Shown here one piece after another: positions 34,270 through 42,410 of a stretch of DNA of 64,000 nucleotides. The stretch spans positions 930,001 through 994,000 of the forward strand of contig NZ_CP067113.1 in the NCBI RefSeq assembly GCF_016615955.1, written 5' to 3'. The notes beneath the pieces were generated by a model. It saw only the letters and a list, made by a program, of their open reading frames with translations. It ran no database searches and was not told the origin of the DNA. Made by a program: the position numbers and the translations under genes. The number at the start of each line of letters is the position of its first letter. Within the stretch, counting starts at the first letter, position 1. The stretch is from Luteimonas sp. MC1750 (GTDB taxonomy: Bacteria; Pseudomonadota; Gammaproteobacteria; Xanthomonadales; Xanthomonadaceae).

Positions 34270-34740
34270 TCAGCCGGTGGGCAGGCCGCGCGCGGCGAGC
34301 CAGGCGCGCGCATCCTCCGCGTCGCGCTCGAACCAGGCGCGGGTGGAGCCCAGGCGGAAGCTGTAGCCCCAGGCATCCATGTCGACCATCAGGCGCGGGC
34401 GGCCGACGCCCGGCAGCGCGTCGGCGAGGACGATCTGCAGGTAGCAGGTGGCGTCTTCCTCGGGCACCGAGTCGGTGGCGTCGGTGTGCACGAGCGCCCG
34501 GCGCTCGGGCGGCAGCACGATCAGGTGGCAGGCCTCGTGCAGCAGCGAATGCACCGGCGTGTCGCCGCGTGCGTACACGCGCGAGCCGATGATGCCGGCC
34601 TCGGGCGCACCCCAGTAACTGCCGGGGATCGGCGCGCCGTCGTCGACGGCCACGAGCTCGAGGCCATGGGCCGCGAGCAGGGCGGCGGCATCGCGGAGCG
34701 CGATGTCGCCAAGCACGAGGACGCTCGCAGGATCGCTCAA
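34270..34740 (-). CDS. HEXXH-motif protein downstream of minE
   Basis: 156 residues from a TTG at 34740, 10 nt after the minE stop. The start is uncertain because the ribosome site is weak. The middle contains LLHEACHLIV (H68, E69, H72), a zinc-peptidase HEXXH motif, and 22 residues later the helix SVPEEDATCYLQ with a glutamate that could be the third ligand. There is no signal peptide, so a cytosolic metalloprotein is suggested. I do not recognise a named family. The close spacing suggests it is the last gene of the min operon. A role in division is not shown. Confidence 0.72.
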   Translation of the reverse strand: MSDPASVLVLGDIALRDAAALLAAHGLELVAVDDGAPIPGSYWGAPEAGIIGSRVYARGDTPVHSLLHEACHLIVLPPERRALVHTDATDSVPEEDATCYLQIVLADALPGVGRPRLMVDMDAWGYSFRLGSTRAWFERDAEDARAWLAARGLPTG

Positions 34741-34750
34741 GGCACGCCGC

Positions 34751-35011
34751 TCAGCCCGCGGCGCGCTCGTCGGTCAGGGCCACGGTGATGTCGAGCACGT
34801 CGTGCTCGCCGTCCTTGGTCAGGTCCACCTTCACCGCGTCGACGTCGACGCTGACGTACTTGCGGATCACTTCCAGCAGCTCGCGCTGCAGCAGCGGCAG
34901 GTAGTCCGGGGCCCCGCGGTTGGAGCGTTCCTGCGCGACGATGATGCGCAGGCGCTCCTTGGCGATCGACGCGGTGTTCTTCTTCGCCTTGAGGAAATCG
35001 AACATGCCCAT
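34751..35011 (-). CDS. minE: Cell division topological specificity factor MinE
   Basis: 86 residues. [29 protein letters not shown] has the N-terminal membrane-targeting and the MinD-binding region, followed by the dimerisation beta domain with [10 protein letters not shown]. MinE stimulates the MinD ATPase and drives the pole-to-pole oscillation that keeps the Z-ring at mid-cell. It lies 3 nt after minD, so it is translationally coupled to it. Confidence 0.96.
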   Translation of the reverse strand: MGMFDFLKAKKNTASIAKERLRIIVAQERSNRGAPDYLPLLQRELLEVIRKYVSVDVDAVKVDLTKDGEHDVLDITVALTDERAAG

Positions 35012-35014
35012 GAC

Positions 35015-35824
35015 TCAACCCCCGAACAGCTTGCTGAAGAAACCCTTCTTCTCCAGCTGTGTGAACCGCATCGGTCGCTCTTCGCCGATGATGCGCGAGA
35101 CGGCGTCGTCATAGGCCTGTCCGGCGTGCGACTCCATGTCCAGGATCACCGGCTCGCCCTTGTTGGACGCGTTGAGCACGTCGCCCGATTCCGGGATCAC
35201 GCCGATGGTCTTCAGGCCCAGCACGTCCTCGACGTCGGTGATCGACAGCATCTCGCCGGTCTCGACGCGGGCCGGGTTGTAGCGGGTCAGCAGCAGGTGC
35301 GACTTCACCGGCTCGCCGTTCTCGGCGCGGCGGGTCTTGGAGTCCAGCAGGCCGATGATGCGGTCGGAGTCGCGCACCGAGGACACCTCGGGGTTGACCA
35401 CCACCACCGCCTGGTCGGCGAAATACATCGCCAGGAACGCGCCCTTCTCGATGCCGGCGGGGGAGTCGCAGACGATGTACTCGAAGCCCTCGTCGGCCAG
35501 CTCCTTGAGCACGCGCTCGACGCCTTCGCGGGTCAGCGCATCCTTGTCGCGGGTCTGCGACGCCGCGAGCACGAACAGGTTGTCGAAGCGCTTGTCCTTG
35601 ATCATGGCCTGCTTGAGCGTGGCCTCGCCCTGGACGACGTTGACGAAGTCGTACACCACGCGGCGCTCGCAGCCCATGATCAGGTCGAGGTTGCGCAACC
35701 CGACATCGAAGTCGATGACGGCGATCTTCTTGCCGCGGCGCGCCAGCCCGCAGGCCAGGCTCGCGCTGGTGGTGGTCTTGCCGACGCCGCCCTTGCCGGA
35801 CGTGACTACGATGATCTCGGCCAA
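35015..35824 (-). CDS. minD: Septum site-determining ATPase MinD
   Basis: 269 residues. The deviant Walker A motif is VTSGKGGVGKTTTSA near the N-terminus, with DFDVGLRNLDLIMG and the C-terminal amphipathic membrane anchor KKGFFSKLFGG. MinD binds the membrane as an ATP dimer and recruits MinC. It lies 23 nt after minC and 3 nt before minE, in the usual CDE order. Confidence 0.97.
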   Translation of the reverse strand: MAEIIVVTSGKGGVGKTTTSASLACGLARRGKKIAVIDFDVGLRNLDLIMGCERRVVYDFVNVVQGEATLKQAMIKDKRFDNLFVLAASQTRDKDALTREGVERVLKELADEGFEYIVCDSPAGIEKGAFLAMYFADQAVVVVNPEVSSVRDSDRIIGLLDSKTRRAENGEPVKSHLLLTRYNPARVETGEMLSITDVEDVLGLKTIGVIPESGDVLNASNKGEPVILDMESHAGQAYDDAVSRIIGEERPMRFTQLEKKGFFSKLFGG

Positions 35825-35847
35825 AGTCTGTCTCCTGTATGCGCGCT

Positions 35848-36648
35848 TCAGTCGAGCGCTGCGATTTTCAGCTGGTCGCCATCCAGCCAGACCTGCACGG
35901 CCTTGCCGCGCAGGTCGGCGGGAATGTCTTCCAGCACCTTGTAGTGTCCCGCGATCGCCACGAGTTCGGCTTGGAACTCGCGGCAGAAGATGCGCGCCCT
36001 GGTGTTGCCCTGCGCGCCGGCGAGCGCGCGCCCGCGCAGCGTGCCGTAGATGTGGATCGAGCCGTCGGCGATCACCTCGGCGCCGGCGCCGACCGCGGCC
36101 AGCACGGTGAGGTCGCGGTTGTCGGCATAGACCTGCTGGCCGGAGCGCACCGCGCTGGCCTGCATCAGACCGGGCTCGCCGCCGCGGGCTGCCGGGACGT
36201 CCGCCACCGGCGCCTTCGCGGCCGCGCGCGCGCGCTCGGCGGCTGCAGGCGGTGGGGCCGGGTTCGCCTCCGGGGCCGGGCTGCCGCCCGCCGGCTCGTA
36301 CTGGGCGCGGAACTTGGCCAGCAGCGGCAGGCCCAGTTCGACGGCCAGCTGTTCGTTCTCGCTGCTGCCCCAGGCCAGCGCGACGGGCAGGGCGCCGGCC
36401 TCGCGCAGGGCGTCGAGCAGCGCCCGCGCGGTGGCCACGTCGGGCAGCGCGGACAGGCCGCCGAAGTCGACGACAACCGCGCCGCGCGCGAACAGCTTGG
36501 GCGCGCGCTGGACCCGGTCGCGCATTTCCGCGGCCAGGCGTTCGATGTCGAGGGTGCGGATGCGCAGGTTGGCGATGCCGACCTGGCCGATGCGGAGTTC
36601 GCCCGCGGGTTCGAAGCTGGCGGCCGTCGCGCCCGGTGCCGTCGCCAT
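35848..36648 (-). CDS. minC: Septum site-determining protein MinC
   Basis: 266 residues from the ATG at 36648. The N-terminal FtsZ-interaction domain (about 1-110) is joined by an Ala/Pro-rich linker to the C-terminal beta-helix domain with VRSGQQVYADNRDLTVLAAVGAGAEVIADGSIHIYG, the diagnostic MinC_C motif. MinC blocks Z-ring assembly at the poles with MinD. The start codon overlaps the stop of the upstream GNAT gene by one base, so minC translation probably depends on that gene. Confidence 0.96.
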   Translation of the reverse strand: MATAPGATAASFEPAGELRIGQVGIANLRIRTLDIERLAAEMRDRVQRAPKLFARGAVVVDFGGLSALPDVATARALLDALREAGALPVALAWGSSENEQLAVELGLPLLAKFRAQYEPAGGSPAPEANPAPPPAAAERARAAAKAPVADVPAARGGEPGLMQASAVRSGQQVYADNRDLTVLAAVGAGAEVIADGSIHIYGTLRGRALAGAQGNTRARIFCREFQAELVAIAGHYKVLEDIPADLRGKAVQVWLDGDQLKIAALD

Positions 36649-37244
36649 CACCGGGTGCCCGTCGCCAGGCGCGCTTCGCCCAGCGGCCGCGGCTGGGCCA
36701 GCCAGGTGACGTCCGGCAGGTCCTCGCCCCAGGTGTCGTGCACCCAGGCGTAGCTGCACAGCTCCTTGGTCAGCATCGAGGCGCGGATGCCGGTGTCGGG
36801 CATGACGTGCTGGCCGACCTCGCGGAAGCCGAAGCTGCCGTGGAAGATGCGCGCGGTGTCGCTGTCGTGCTCGACGAAGACCTCGCAGGCCAGCACCGGA
36901 TAGCGCAGTTCCGCATAGCTCTGGACGTCGGCGTACATGGTGCGGCCGACGCCGCCGCCGCGGCGGCGGCTGGCGACGACCACGCGGTCGATGTACATGA
37001 AGTCGGGGTGGCGCTCGGCGAACCAGCGGAAGTTGCTGCCGTCGTGGCCGCGGCGCGAGCCGAAGCCGACCAGGAAGCCGGCCAGGGTGCCGTCGCGCAG
37101 GGCGACGCGGAAATAGTCGGCGTGGTCGTAGAAGTGGCGCAGGCGGGCCGCGTCGAGCGGCAGGATCGAGGGACCGGCGGCGTTGTTCAGGGCAAGGACG
37201 GAATCCAGCTCGTGCTCAAGCACGTCGCGGACGACAATCGACAT
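36648..37244 (-). CDS. GNAT-family acetyltransferase upstream of minC
   Basis: 198 residues from the ATG at 37244. The acetyl-CoA motif is RVVVASRRRGGGVGRTMYADV, followed by LACEVFVEHDSDTARIFHGSFGF, the usual C-terminal half of a GNAT fold (the COG3818-like group). The substrate is unknown. Its stop overlaps the minC start by one base, making it the first gene of the min operon, with a 171-nt divergent promoter region toward the NarL-type kinase. Whether acetylation touches cell division is open. Confidence 0.87.
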   Translation of the reverse strand: MSIVVRDVLEHELDSVLALNNAAGPSILPLDAARLRHFYDHADYFRVALRDGTLAGFLVGFGSRRGHDGSNFRWFAERHPDFMYIDRVVVASRRRGGGVGRTMYADVQSYAELRYPVLACEVFVEHDSDTARIFHGSFGFREVGQHVMPDTGIRASMLTKELCSYAWVHDTWGEDLPDVTWLAQPRPLGEARLATGTR

Positions 37245-37415
37245 TCCAGACTCCGGGATGTGGCCAAAGACGCCAACGTCGCGCGCGGTGGGGCGGGGCC
37301 AGCCATCGCGCGGCGGTCGACGGCGGCGATTATCGCATGGGGGTCGACCGGGCGGGGACCGCGGCCATGACTTCCGGACCGTCGCCCGGGCCGCGCTTGC
37401 GCCTACCATGCGGCC

Positions 37416-38642
37416 ATGCTCCAGCGTTTCGACCACAACCGGCTGCTGCGCTACGCGGGACTGTTCACCTGGGCGGTGATCGGCCTGCCCTTGCTGCTGG
37501 TCACCCTGCCGCAGGCGGACCGGGACGGCGCCGCGGCCGCGGGTGCGCCCGGTGCCCTGCAGGCCTGGATCGCCTGGGCGGTCTTCGGTGCCAGCTACGC
37601 CTGGCTGACCCGCGGCCTGGGGCGGCAGCGGGTCCGGACCGTGGACGGGGTGCTGCTGGCCGGACTGGCCGGCGGCGCGATCGCGATCAGCTACTACAGC
37701 CAGAGCGGGCTGGGCAGCATCCTGCTGATGGTGGTGGCCAGCGTGCTGCCCTGGCTGCTGCCGGTCTGGCAGGGCGTGGCGCTGCTGGTGCTGTGCGAGT
37801 TCGTGATCGTGCCGGTCTACGTGCGCGGCTACGACTTCTCCTGGATCGAGGCGGTGCTGCAGGCCAGCCTGTACGTCGGTTTCACCGGGTTCGCCTTCGT
37901 CACCGGGCTGGTCGCCCGCCAGCAGGCCCAGGCCCGCGACGAGCAGCGCCGCCTGAATGCGGAGCTGCGGGCCACCCGGGCCCTGCTCGCCGAAAGCGTG
38001 CGGGTCAACGAGCGAACGCGGATCTCGCGCGAGCTGCATGACCTGCTCGGCCACCACCTGACCGCGCTCAGCCTGAACCTGGAGGTGGCCAACCACCTGA
38101 CCGAAGGCAAGGCCCAGGAGCATGTCGGCCAGGCCCACACCCTGGCGCGACTGCTGCTGTCCGACGTGCGCGAGGCGGTCAGCCAGATCCGCGGCAACGA
38201 GACCATCGACATGGCCGCGACCCTGGAACCGCTGGCCGGCAACGTGCCGGGGCTGAAGGTCGACATGCGCCTGCCGCGGCCGTTCCCGATGGAAGACCCC
38301 GAGCGCGCGCACGTGCTGCTGCGCTGCACCCAGGAAATCATCACCAACGCCGTGCGCCACGCCCAGGCCAGCGTGCTCCAGCTGCAGTACGCGCTGGAGC
38401 GCGGCGCGGTGCGCCTGGTGGCGCGCGACGACGGCCGCGGCGCGGACGGCTTCACCGCCGGCAACGGCCTGCGCGGCATGCGCGAGCGGCTGGCGGCGTA
38501 TGGTGGCGAGGTCGACGCGGACACGGCGCCGGGGCAGGGCTTCACCCTGCGCCTGCGGCTGCCGCTCGACGACGTCGCCGACATCGCGGTATCCACGGCG
38601 GAGCCAGCAGGCCCGCCGGCACCCACCAGGGAGACGACATGA
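37416..38642 (+). CDS. NarL-type sensor histidine kinase
   Basis: 408 residues. Five or six membrane helices in residues 10-170 form the sensor, without a large periplasmic domain. The HisKA_3 motif is RISRELHDLLGHHLTAL, with the ATPase motifs EIITNAVRHAQA, DDGRGADG and GNGLRGMRERL. Such kinases phosphorylate NarL/LuxR-type regulators, and the gene for one overlaps its 3' end by 4 nt. The membrane-embedded sensor resembles DesK-type sensors of membrane state, but the signal is unknown. Confidence 0.94.
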   Translation: MLQRFDHNRLLRYAGLFTWAVIGLPLLLVTLPQADRDGAAAAGAPGALQAWIAWAVFGASYAWLTRGLGRQRVRTVDGVLLAGLAGGAIAISYYSQSGLGSILLMVVASVLPWLLPVWQGVALLVLCEFVIVPVYVRGYDFSWIEAVLQASLYVGFTGFAFVTGLVARQQAQARDEQRRLNAELRATRALLAESVRVNERTRISRELHDLLGHHLTALSLNLEVANHLTEGKAQEHVGQAHTLARLLLSDVREAVSQIRGNETIDMAATLEPLAGNVPGLKVDMRLPRPFPMEDPERAHVLLRCTQEIITNAVRHAQASVLQLQYALERGAVRLVARDDGRGADGFTAGNGLRGMRERLAAYGGEVDADTAPGQGFTLRLRLPLDDVADIAVSTAEPAGPPAPTRETT

Positions 38643-39316
38643 GTACCGACGCACCCCGCGAGGCCGGCGCGCCGGCGATCCGCGTATGCCTGGTCGACGA
38701 CCAGACCCTGGTGCGGCAGGGGATCCGCTCCCTGCTGGCGCTGGACGGCGGCATCGAGGTCGTCGCCGAGGCGGTCGACGGCCGGCAGGCGGTCGAGCTG
38801 ATCCCGACGGTCGCGCCGGACGTGGTGCTGATGGACATGCGCATGCCGGCGATGTCCGGGCTCGAGGCCCTGCAGGCCCTGTCCGCGGCCGGCACCCTGC
38901 CGCCGACCATCATCCTCACCACGTTCGACGACGACCAGCTGGTGCTGGCCGGCCTCAAGGCCGGCGCCAAGGGCTACCTGCTCAAGGACGTGTCGCTGGA
39001 GCAGCTGGTCGGCGCGATCCGCACCGTCGCCGGCGGCGGATCGCTGGTGCAGCCGGCGGTCACCCAGCGCCTGCTGTCGGGCCTGGAGCACATGCGCAAC
39101 GACTTCGTCAGTCTCGACCGCCCCGATCCGCTGACCGACCGCGAGACCGAGATCCTGCGCCTGATGGCCTCGGGCTTCTCCAACAAGGAGATCGCCAATT
39201 CGCTGGGCGTGGCCGAGGGCACGATCAAGAACCACGTCTCGAACATCCTGTCGAAGCTCGGGGTCCGCGACCGGACCCGCGCGGTCCTCAAGGCCTTCGA
39301 GCTGCAGCTGGTATGA
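38639..39316 (+). CDS. NarL/LuxR-family response regulator
   Basis: 225 residues. The receiver domain has VCLVDDQTLVRQG, phospho-acceptor in VVLMDMRMPAMSG, and LLKDVS. The C-terminal helix-turn-helix reads LTDRETEILRLMASGFSNKEIANSLGVAEGTIKNHVSNIL. Partner of the overlapping kinase gene (ATGA overlap). Targets are unknown. A weak hairpin GGCAATC/GATTGCC lies 32 nt after the stop, before the SRPBCC gene. Confidence 0.95.
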   Translation: MSTDAPREAGAPAIRVCLVDDQTLVRQGIRSLLALDGGIEVVAEAVDGRQAVELIPTVAPDVVLMDMRMPAMSGLEALQALSAAGTLPPTIILTTFDDDQLVLAGLKAGAKGYLLKDVSLEQLVGAIRTVAGGGSLVQPAVTQRLLSGLEHMRNDFVSLDRPDPLTDRETEILRLMASGFSNKEIANSLGVAEGTIKNHVSNILSKLGVRDRTRAVLKAFELQLV

Positions 39317-39414
39317 AAAAGCGGCCGCCGAAGGTCGCGACGACGCAGGCAATCTTGCTAGGATTGCCGGTCTGCGCCCCGGCTTTGGCCGGTCCTGGTC
39401 CCGGAGAACCCTGA

Positions 39415-40578
39415 ATGACCCGTTTGCTCGAGCTCCTGATTTCCATGGCGATCGTCGCCGTGCTGTTCCTGATCGTCGGCGTGGTGCTGCCGTCCAGCCG
39501 CTCCCTGAGCGAAAGCGTCGAGACCAACCGCCGCATGTCGATCGTCTTCGACACGGTGAACAGCTTCAAGCGCTTCGACGACTGGCATCCCTTCGCGCTG
39601 GGCCAGGTCAAGCTCAACCGTTCGGGTCCGGACGAGGGCGTCGGTGCCCGCATCGAGTACGACTCGGAAGTCTCTGGCGTGGGCAAGGGCAGCTGGGAGA
39701 TCGTCGAGTCCGAGCAGGATTCGCGCGTGGTCTACCGCATCGACGATGAGAACCGCGGCTCGAACAAGCAGTCCACGATCACCCTGAAGCCGACCGGCCG
39801 CGGTGGCCGCAACGTCGAGATCACCCAGGACTACAGCATCGACTACGGCTGGGACCTGCTGGGCCGCTACGCCGGCCTGTACGTCAGCCGCAACGTGGGC
39901 GACACGATGAAGTTCGGCCTCGGCCGCCTGACCAACATGCTGGCCGCGGTGCCGAACTTCGACTACCGCGTCGACGGCTCCAACCTCGCCAACCTCGAGA
40001 TCGCGCAGATCCCGGCCGAGAACCTGCTGGTGGTCAACGCCGGCGCGATCGAGCGCAACAACGAGGTCGTCAAGAAGGCGATGAAGGACAACGCCGAGTG
40101 GATCAAGCGCACGATGGACGAGAGCGGCCTCGAGCCGATCGGTCCGCTGCGCATCGTGACCACCGAGTTCGCGCGTGACACCTACACCTTCGACGTGGTC
40201 CAGGCCGTGCGCCGCAAGGGCGGTGCCGCTGCCCCCGCCGCGGATGCCCCGGCCGCCGACGCCGATGCCGACGAGAGCGCCGAAGCGCCTGCCGCGCGGC
40301 CGGCCTTCGCGGTCACCGACTCCGAGCCGATGGACGCCGAGGGCGTGAAGCTGCTGGGCCCGGTCACCTTCGTGCGCAGCGAGCCGACCCGCGTCGCCCG
40401 CGCCGATTACACCGGCTACATGGCCGAGCTCGACGTGGCCCGCAACGCCACCCGCGCCTGGGCCCTGACCCAGGGTGAAGAGGCCATCGGCCGCCCGTAC
40501 GAGTACTACGTCAACGGCATCGATGCGGCCTTCACCGCCGACGGCCAGTTCAAGGTCTTCTGGAACCTGAAGGGCTGA
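39415..40578 (+). CDS. Membrane-anchored SRPBCC-domain protein
   Basis: 387 residues, GGAGA ribosome site 7 nt before the ATG. One N-terminal membrane helix (about 5-26) is followed by an SRPBCC/polyketide-cyclase-like domain (about 40-180: FDTVNSFKRFDDWHPFALG, then the GSWEIVESEQDSRVVYRI segment), then a second alpha/beta domain with IGPLRIVTTEF interrupted by an Ala/Asp linker at about 270-295. Such proteins bind hydrophobic ligands in their domain cavity, but no function is known for this one. It is a single gene ending in the hairpin at 40605-40634. Confidence 0.8.
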   Translation: MTRLLELLISMAIVAVLFLIVGVVLPSSRSLSESVETNRRMSIVFDTVNSFKRFDDWHPFALGQVKLNRSGPDEGVGARIEYDSEVSGVGKGSWEIVESEQDSRVVYRIDDENRGSNKQSTITLKPTGRGGRNVEITQDYSIDYGWDLLGRYAGLYVSRNVGDTMKFGLGRLTNMLAAVPNFDYRVDGSNLANLEIAQIPAENLLVVNAGAIERNNEVVKKAMKDNAEWIKRTMDESGLEPIGPLRIVTTEFARDTYTFDVVQAVRRKGGAAAPAADAPAADADADESAEAPAARPAFAVTDSEPMDAEGVKLLGPVTFVRSEPTRVARADYTGYMAELDVARNATRAWALTQGEEAIGRPYEYYVNGIDAAFTADGQFKVFWNLKG

Positions 40579-40604
40579 TCGACCCGTTCGCCTGCAGTAC
40601 CCTC

Positions 40605-40634
40605 GGAACGCCGCATCACACGATGCGGCGTTCC
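40605..40634 (+). terminator. 13-bp hairpin terminator after the SRPBCC gene
   Basis: GGAACGCCGCATC pairs perfectly with GATGCGGCGTTCC around the 4-nt loop ACAC, 26 nt after the stop. Only a TTT follows, so it may stop transcription inefficiently. Confidence 0.7.
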
Positions 40635-40658
40635 GCGTTTCAGGAGCACGTTCCCGCC

Positions 40659-41042
40659 ATGACCGCCGCCATGTCCACCGCGCCGGGCGCCGCTGCGCGC
40701 GCCGGCAAGGGCTTTGCCGCCGCGGGCGCGGTGCTGGCCGCGTTCGCCGTCGGGCTGGCCGCGTATGCCTCGCACGCCGCGGGGCCCGACGCCGGCGCCC
40801 GCCTGGGCCTGGCGGCGGCGTTCGCGTTCGGACATGGACTGGCGCTGGCGGCGCTGGCCCCGCGCGCCGCCGGTCGCCTGGGCCTCGCGGCGATGGCCGG
40901 CCTGCTGCTGGGCGTGCTGCTGTTTTCCGGATCCCTGGCGGGGGCGCACTTCCTGGGCCTGCCGACGGCGCTGGCGCCGCTGGGTGGCGGACTGATGATG
41001 CTCGGCTGGCTGGGCCACGCCGCAGCGGTCCTGGGGCGCTGA
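40659..41042 (+). CDS. DUF423 small membrane protein
   Basis: 127 residues from the ATG at 40659 with AGGAG about 12 nt upstream. A start 36 nt earlier lies within the terminator region and was rejected. Four hydrophobic helices, with AFGHGLALAALAP and the C-terminal LLFSGSLAGAHFLGLPTALAPLGGGLMMLGWLG, which is the DUF423 (YgdD/TMEM256-like) signature. The family has no established function. The DNA glycosylase gene begins 3 nt after the stop. Confidence 0.8.
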   Translation: MTAAMSTAPGAAARAGKGFAAAGAVLAAFAVGLAAYASHAAGPDAGARLGLAAAFAFGHGLALAALAPRAAGRLGLAAMAGLLLGVLLFSGSLAGAHFLGLPTALAPLGGGLMMLGWLGHAAAVLGR

Positions 41043-41045
41043 GCC

Positions 41046-41720
41046 ATGCCCCGCTACCGGCGCGGCTATGACACCGTCGAGGCCGACGCCTGGCTGGCCC
41101 GCCGCGACCGCCGGCTCGGCGCCTGGATCCGTCGCCTGGGTCCGATCGGGCCGGATCCGCGCTGGCGGCGGAGCTTCGACCCGGTCGACGCGCTCGCGCG
41201 CGCGATTCTGTTCCAGCAGCTGAGCGGCAAGGCCGCCTCCACGATCGTCGGCCGGGTGGAGGCCGCCATCGGCAGCACCCGCCTGCACGCGGACACGCTG
41301 GGCCGCATCGACGACGCCGCACTGCGCGCCTGCGGGGTCTCGGGCAACAAGGCGCTCGCGCTGCGCGATCTTTCCGCCCGCGAGGCACGCGGGGAGATTC
41401 CCGACCTGCGGCGGATGTCGGTGATGGACGCGGACGCGATCGTGGCTGCGCTGGTGCCGATCCGCGGCATCGGCCGCTGGACCGTGGAGATGATGCTGAT
41501 GTTCCGCCTCGGCCGTCCGGACGTGCTGCCGGTCGACGACCTCGGCGTGCGCAAGGGCGCGCAACTGCTGGACTCGGCGGAGGCGATGCCCACGCCGCGC
41601 GAGTTGGCGGCACGCGGCGAACGCTGGGGTCCGTTCCGGACCCACGCCGCCCTGTACCTGTGGCGCATCGCCGACGCGGCCGCGTCCGCGGTGGTGCCGG
41701 TCCAGCGCTCGCAGGAATGA
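41046..41720 (+). CDS. DNA-3-methyladenine glycosylase II (AlkA-like)
   Basis: 224 residues. The helix-hairpin-helix GPD superfamily core is seen in ILFQQLSGKAASTIVGRV, the hairpin LVPIRGIGRWTVEMMLMF and the catalytic aspartate in VLPVDDLGVRKG. The enzyme removes alkylated purines from DNA. It lacks the N-terminal domain of E. coli AlkA and corresponds to the short form common in bacteria. Adjacent genes do not suggest an Ada regulon. Probably co-transcribed with the DUF423 gene. Confidence 0.9.
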   Translation: MPRYRRGYDTVEADAWLARRDRRLGAWIRRLGPIGPDPRWRRSFDPVDALARAILFQQLSGKAASTIVGRVEAAIGSTRLHADTLGRIDDAALRACGVSGNKALALRDLSAREARGEIPDLRRMSVMDADAIVAALVPIRGIGRWTVEMMLMFRLGRPDVLPVDDLGVRKGAQLLDSAEAMPTPRELAARGERWGPFRTHAALYLWRIADAAASAVVPVQRSQE

Positions 41721-41747
41721 GCGCGGGGGGCCGGAGCCCCCCTGCGC
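41721..41747. terminator. GC-rich hairpin between convergent genes
   Basis: GGGGGGC and GCCCCCC form a 7-bp stem around CGGA, extended by GCGC/GCGC with one bulged T, directly after the glycosylase stop and 7 nt before the end of the convergent barrel gene. It may terminate both transcripts. There is no T run. Confidence 0.5.
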
Positions 41748-41753
41748 AGCCGA

Positions 41754-42308
41754 TCAGAAGCGCAGTTCGCCGCCGATGGCCAGGGTGTCGATGTCGAGAT
41801 CGACGCCGTCGAACTCGGCCTGGCGGCGATCCCAGTTCAGCGACACGCCGAAGCGCGGGCTGAAGTCGTAGCCGACGCTGGCGCCGAAATACGGCTTGTT
41901 CGAATGCTCGTCGTCGATCACGTCCCAGTCGTCCTCGCGCAGCTGCGCGGTGATGCGCGCGATGCCCGCGCGGCCGCCGACGAAGAAGCCGGTGCCGTCC
42001 TGGCCCAAGCCGTGCTTCGCGGCCACGCCGACGCCGATGCTGACCAGGTCGAGGTCCAGGTCGTCGCCGAGGTACTCGGTGTACAGCGTGCCGACGTGGC
42101 CTTCGATGGCGATGTTGCGGTTGAACCAGTAGCCGCCGGAGAACACGAACGACGTGTCGTCCTCGCTTGCGGACGCGCCGGCGTAGTCGAGGTCGATGTC
42201 GCTCTGGCCGATCTCGGCGCGGATGTAACCGCCACGGCCGTCGGCGGCGAATGCCGGCGCGCACGCGGTGGCGAGCAGCGCAGCGGCGAAGAGGAGAGGC
42301 TTGTGCAT
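41754..42308 (-). CDS. Outer-membrane beta-barrel protein
   Basis: 184 residues from the ATG at 42308, with AAGGAA about 6 nt upstream. Signal peptide ends near APAFAADG. The rest alternates hydrophobic residues with Gly and Asp in eight strand-sized segments, ending in LAIGGELRF with the terminal aromatic, the OmpA/OmpW-like small-barrel pattern. It has many Asp residues in the loops. Function is unknown, and adhesion or envelope stability are typical for such small barrels. A divergent gap of about 100 nt separates it from mfd, which lies upstream on the same strand. Confidence 0.82.
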   Translation of the reverse strand: MHKPLLFAAALLATACAPAFAADGRGGYIRAEIGQSDIDLDYAGASASEDDTSFVFSGGYWFNRNIAIEGHVGTLYTEYLGDDLDLDLVSIGVGVAAKHGLGQDGTGFFVGGRAGIARITAQLREDDWDVIDDEHSNKPYFGASVGYDFSPRFGVSLNWDRRQAEFDGVDLDIDTLAIGGELRF

Positions 42309-42410
42309 GACGTTCCTTGTACCTTGAAGTGGGAGCCCCCCGAACGCGGGGCGGCGCAGGATGCGCACGCGCCGCGGCGCTGTCAATCGGGAGCGGTGTG
42401 ACGCGCCGCT

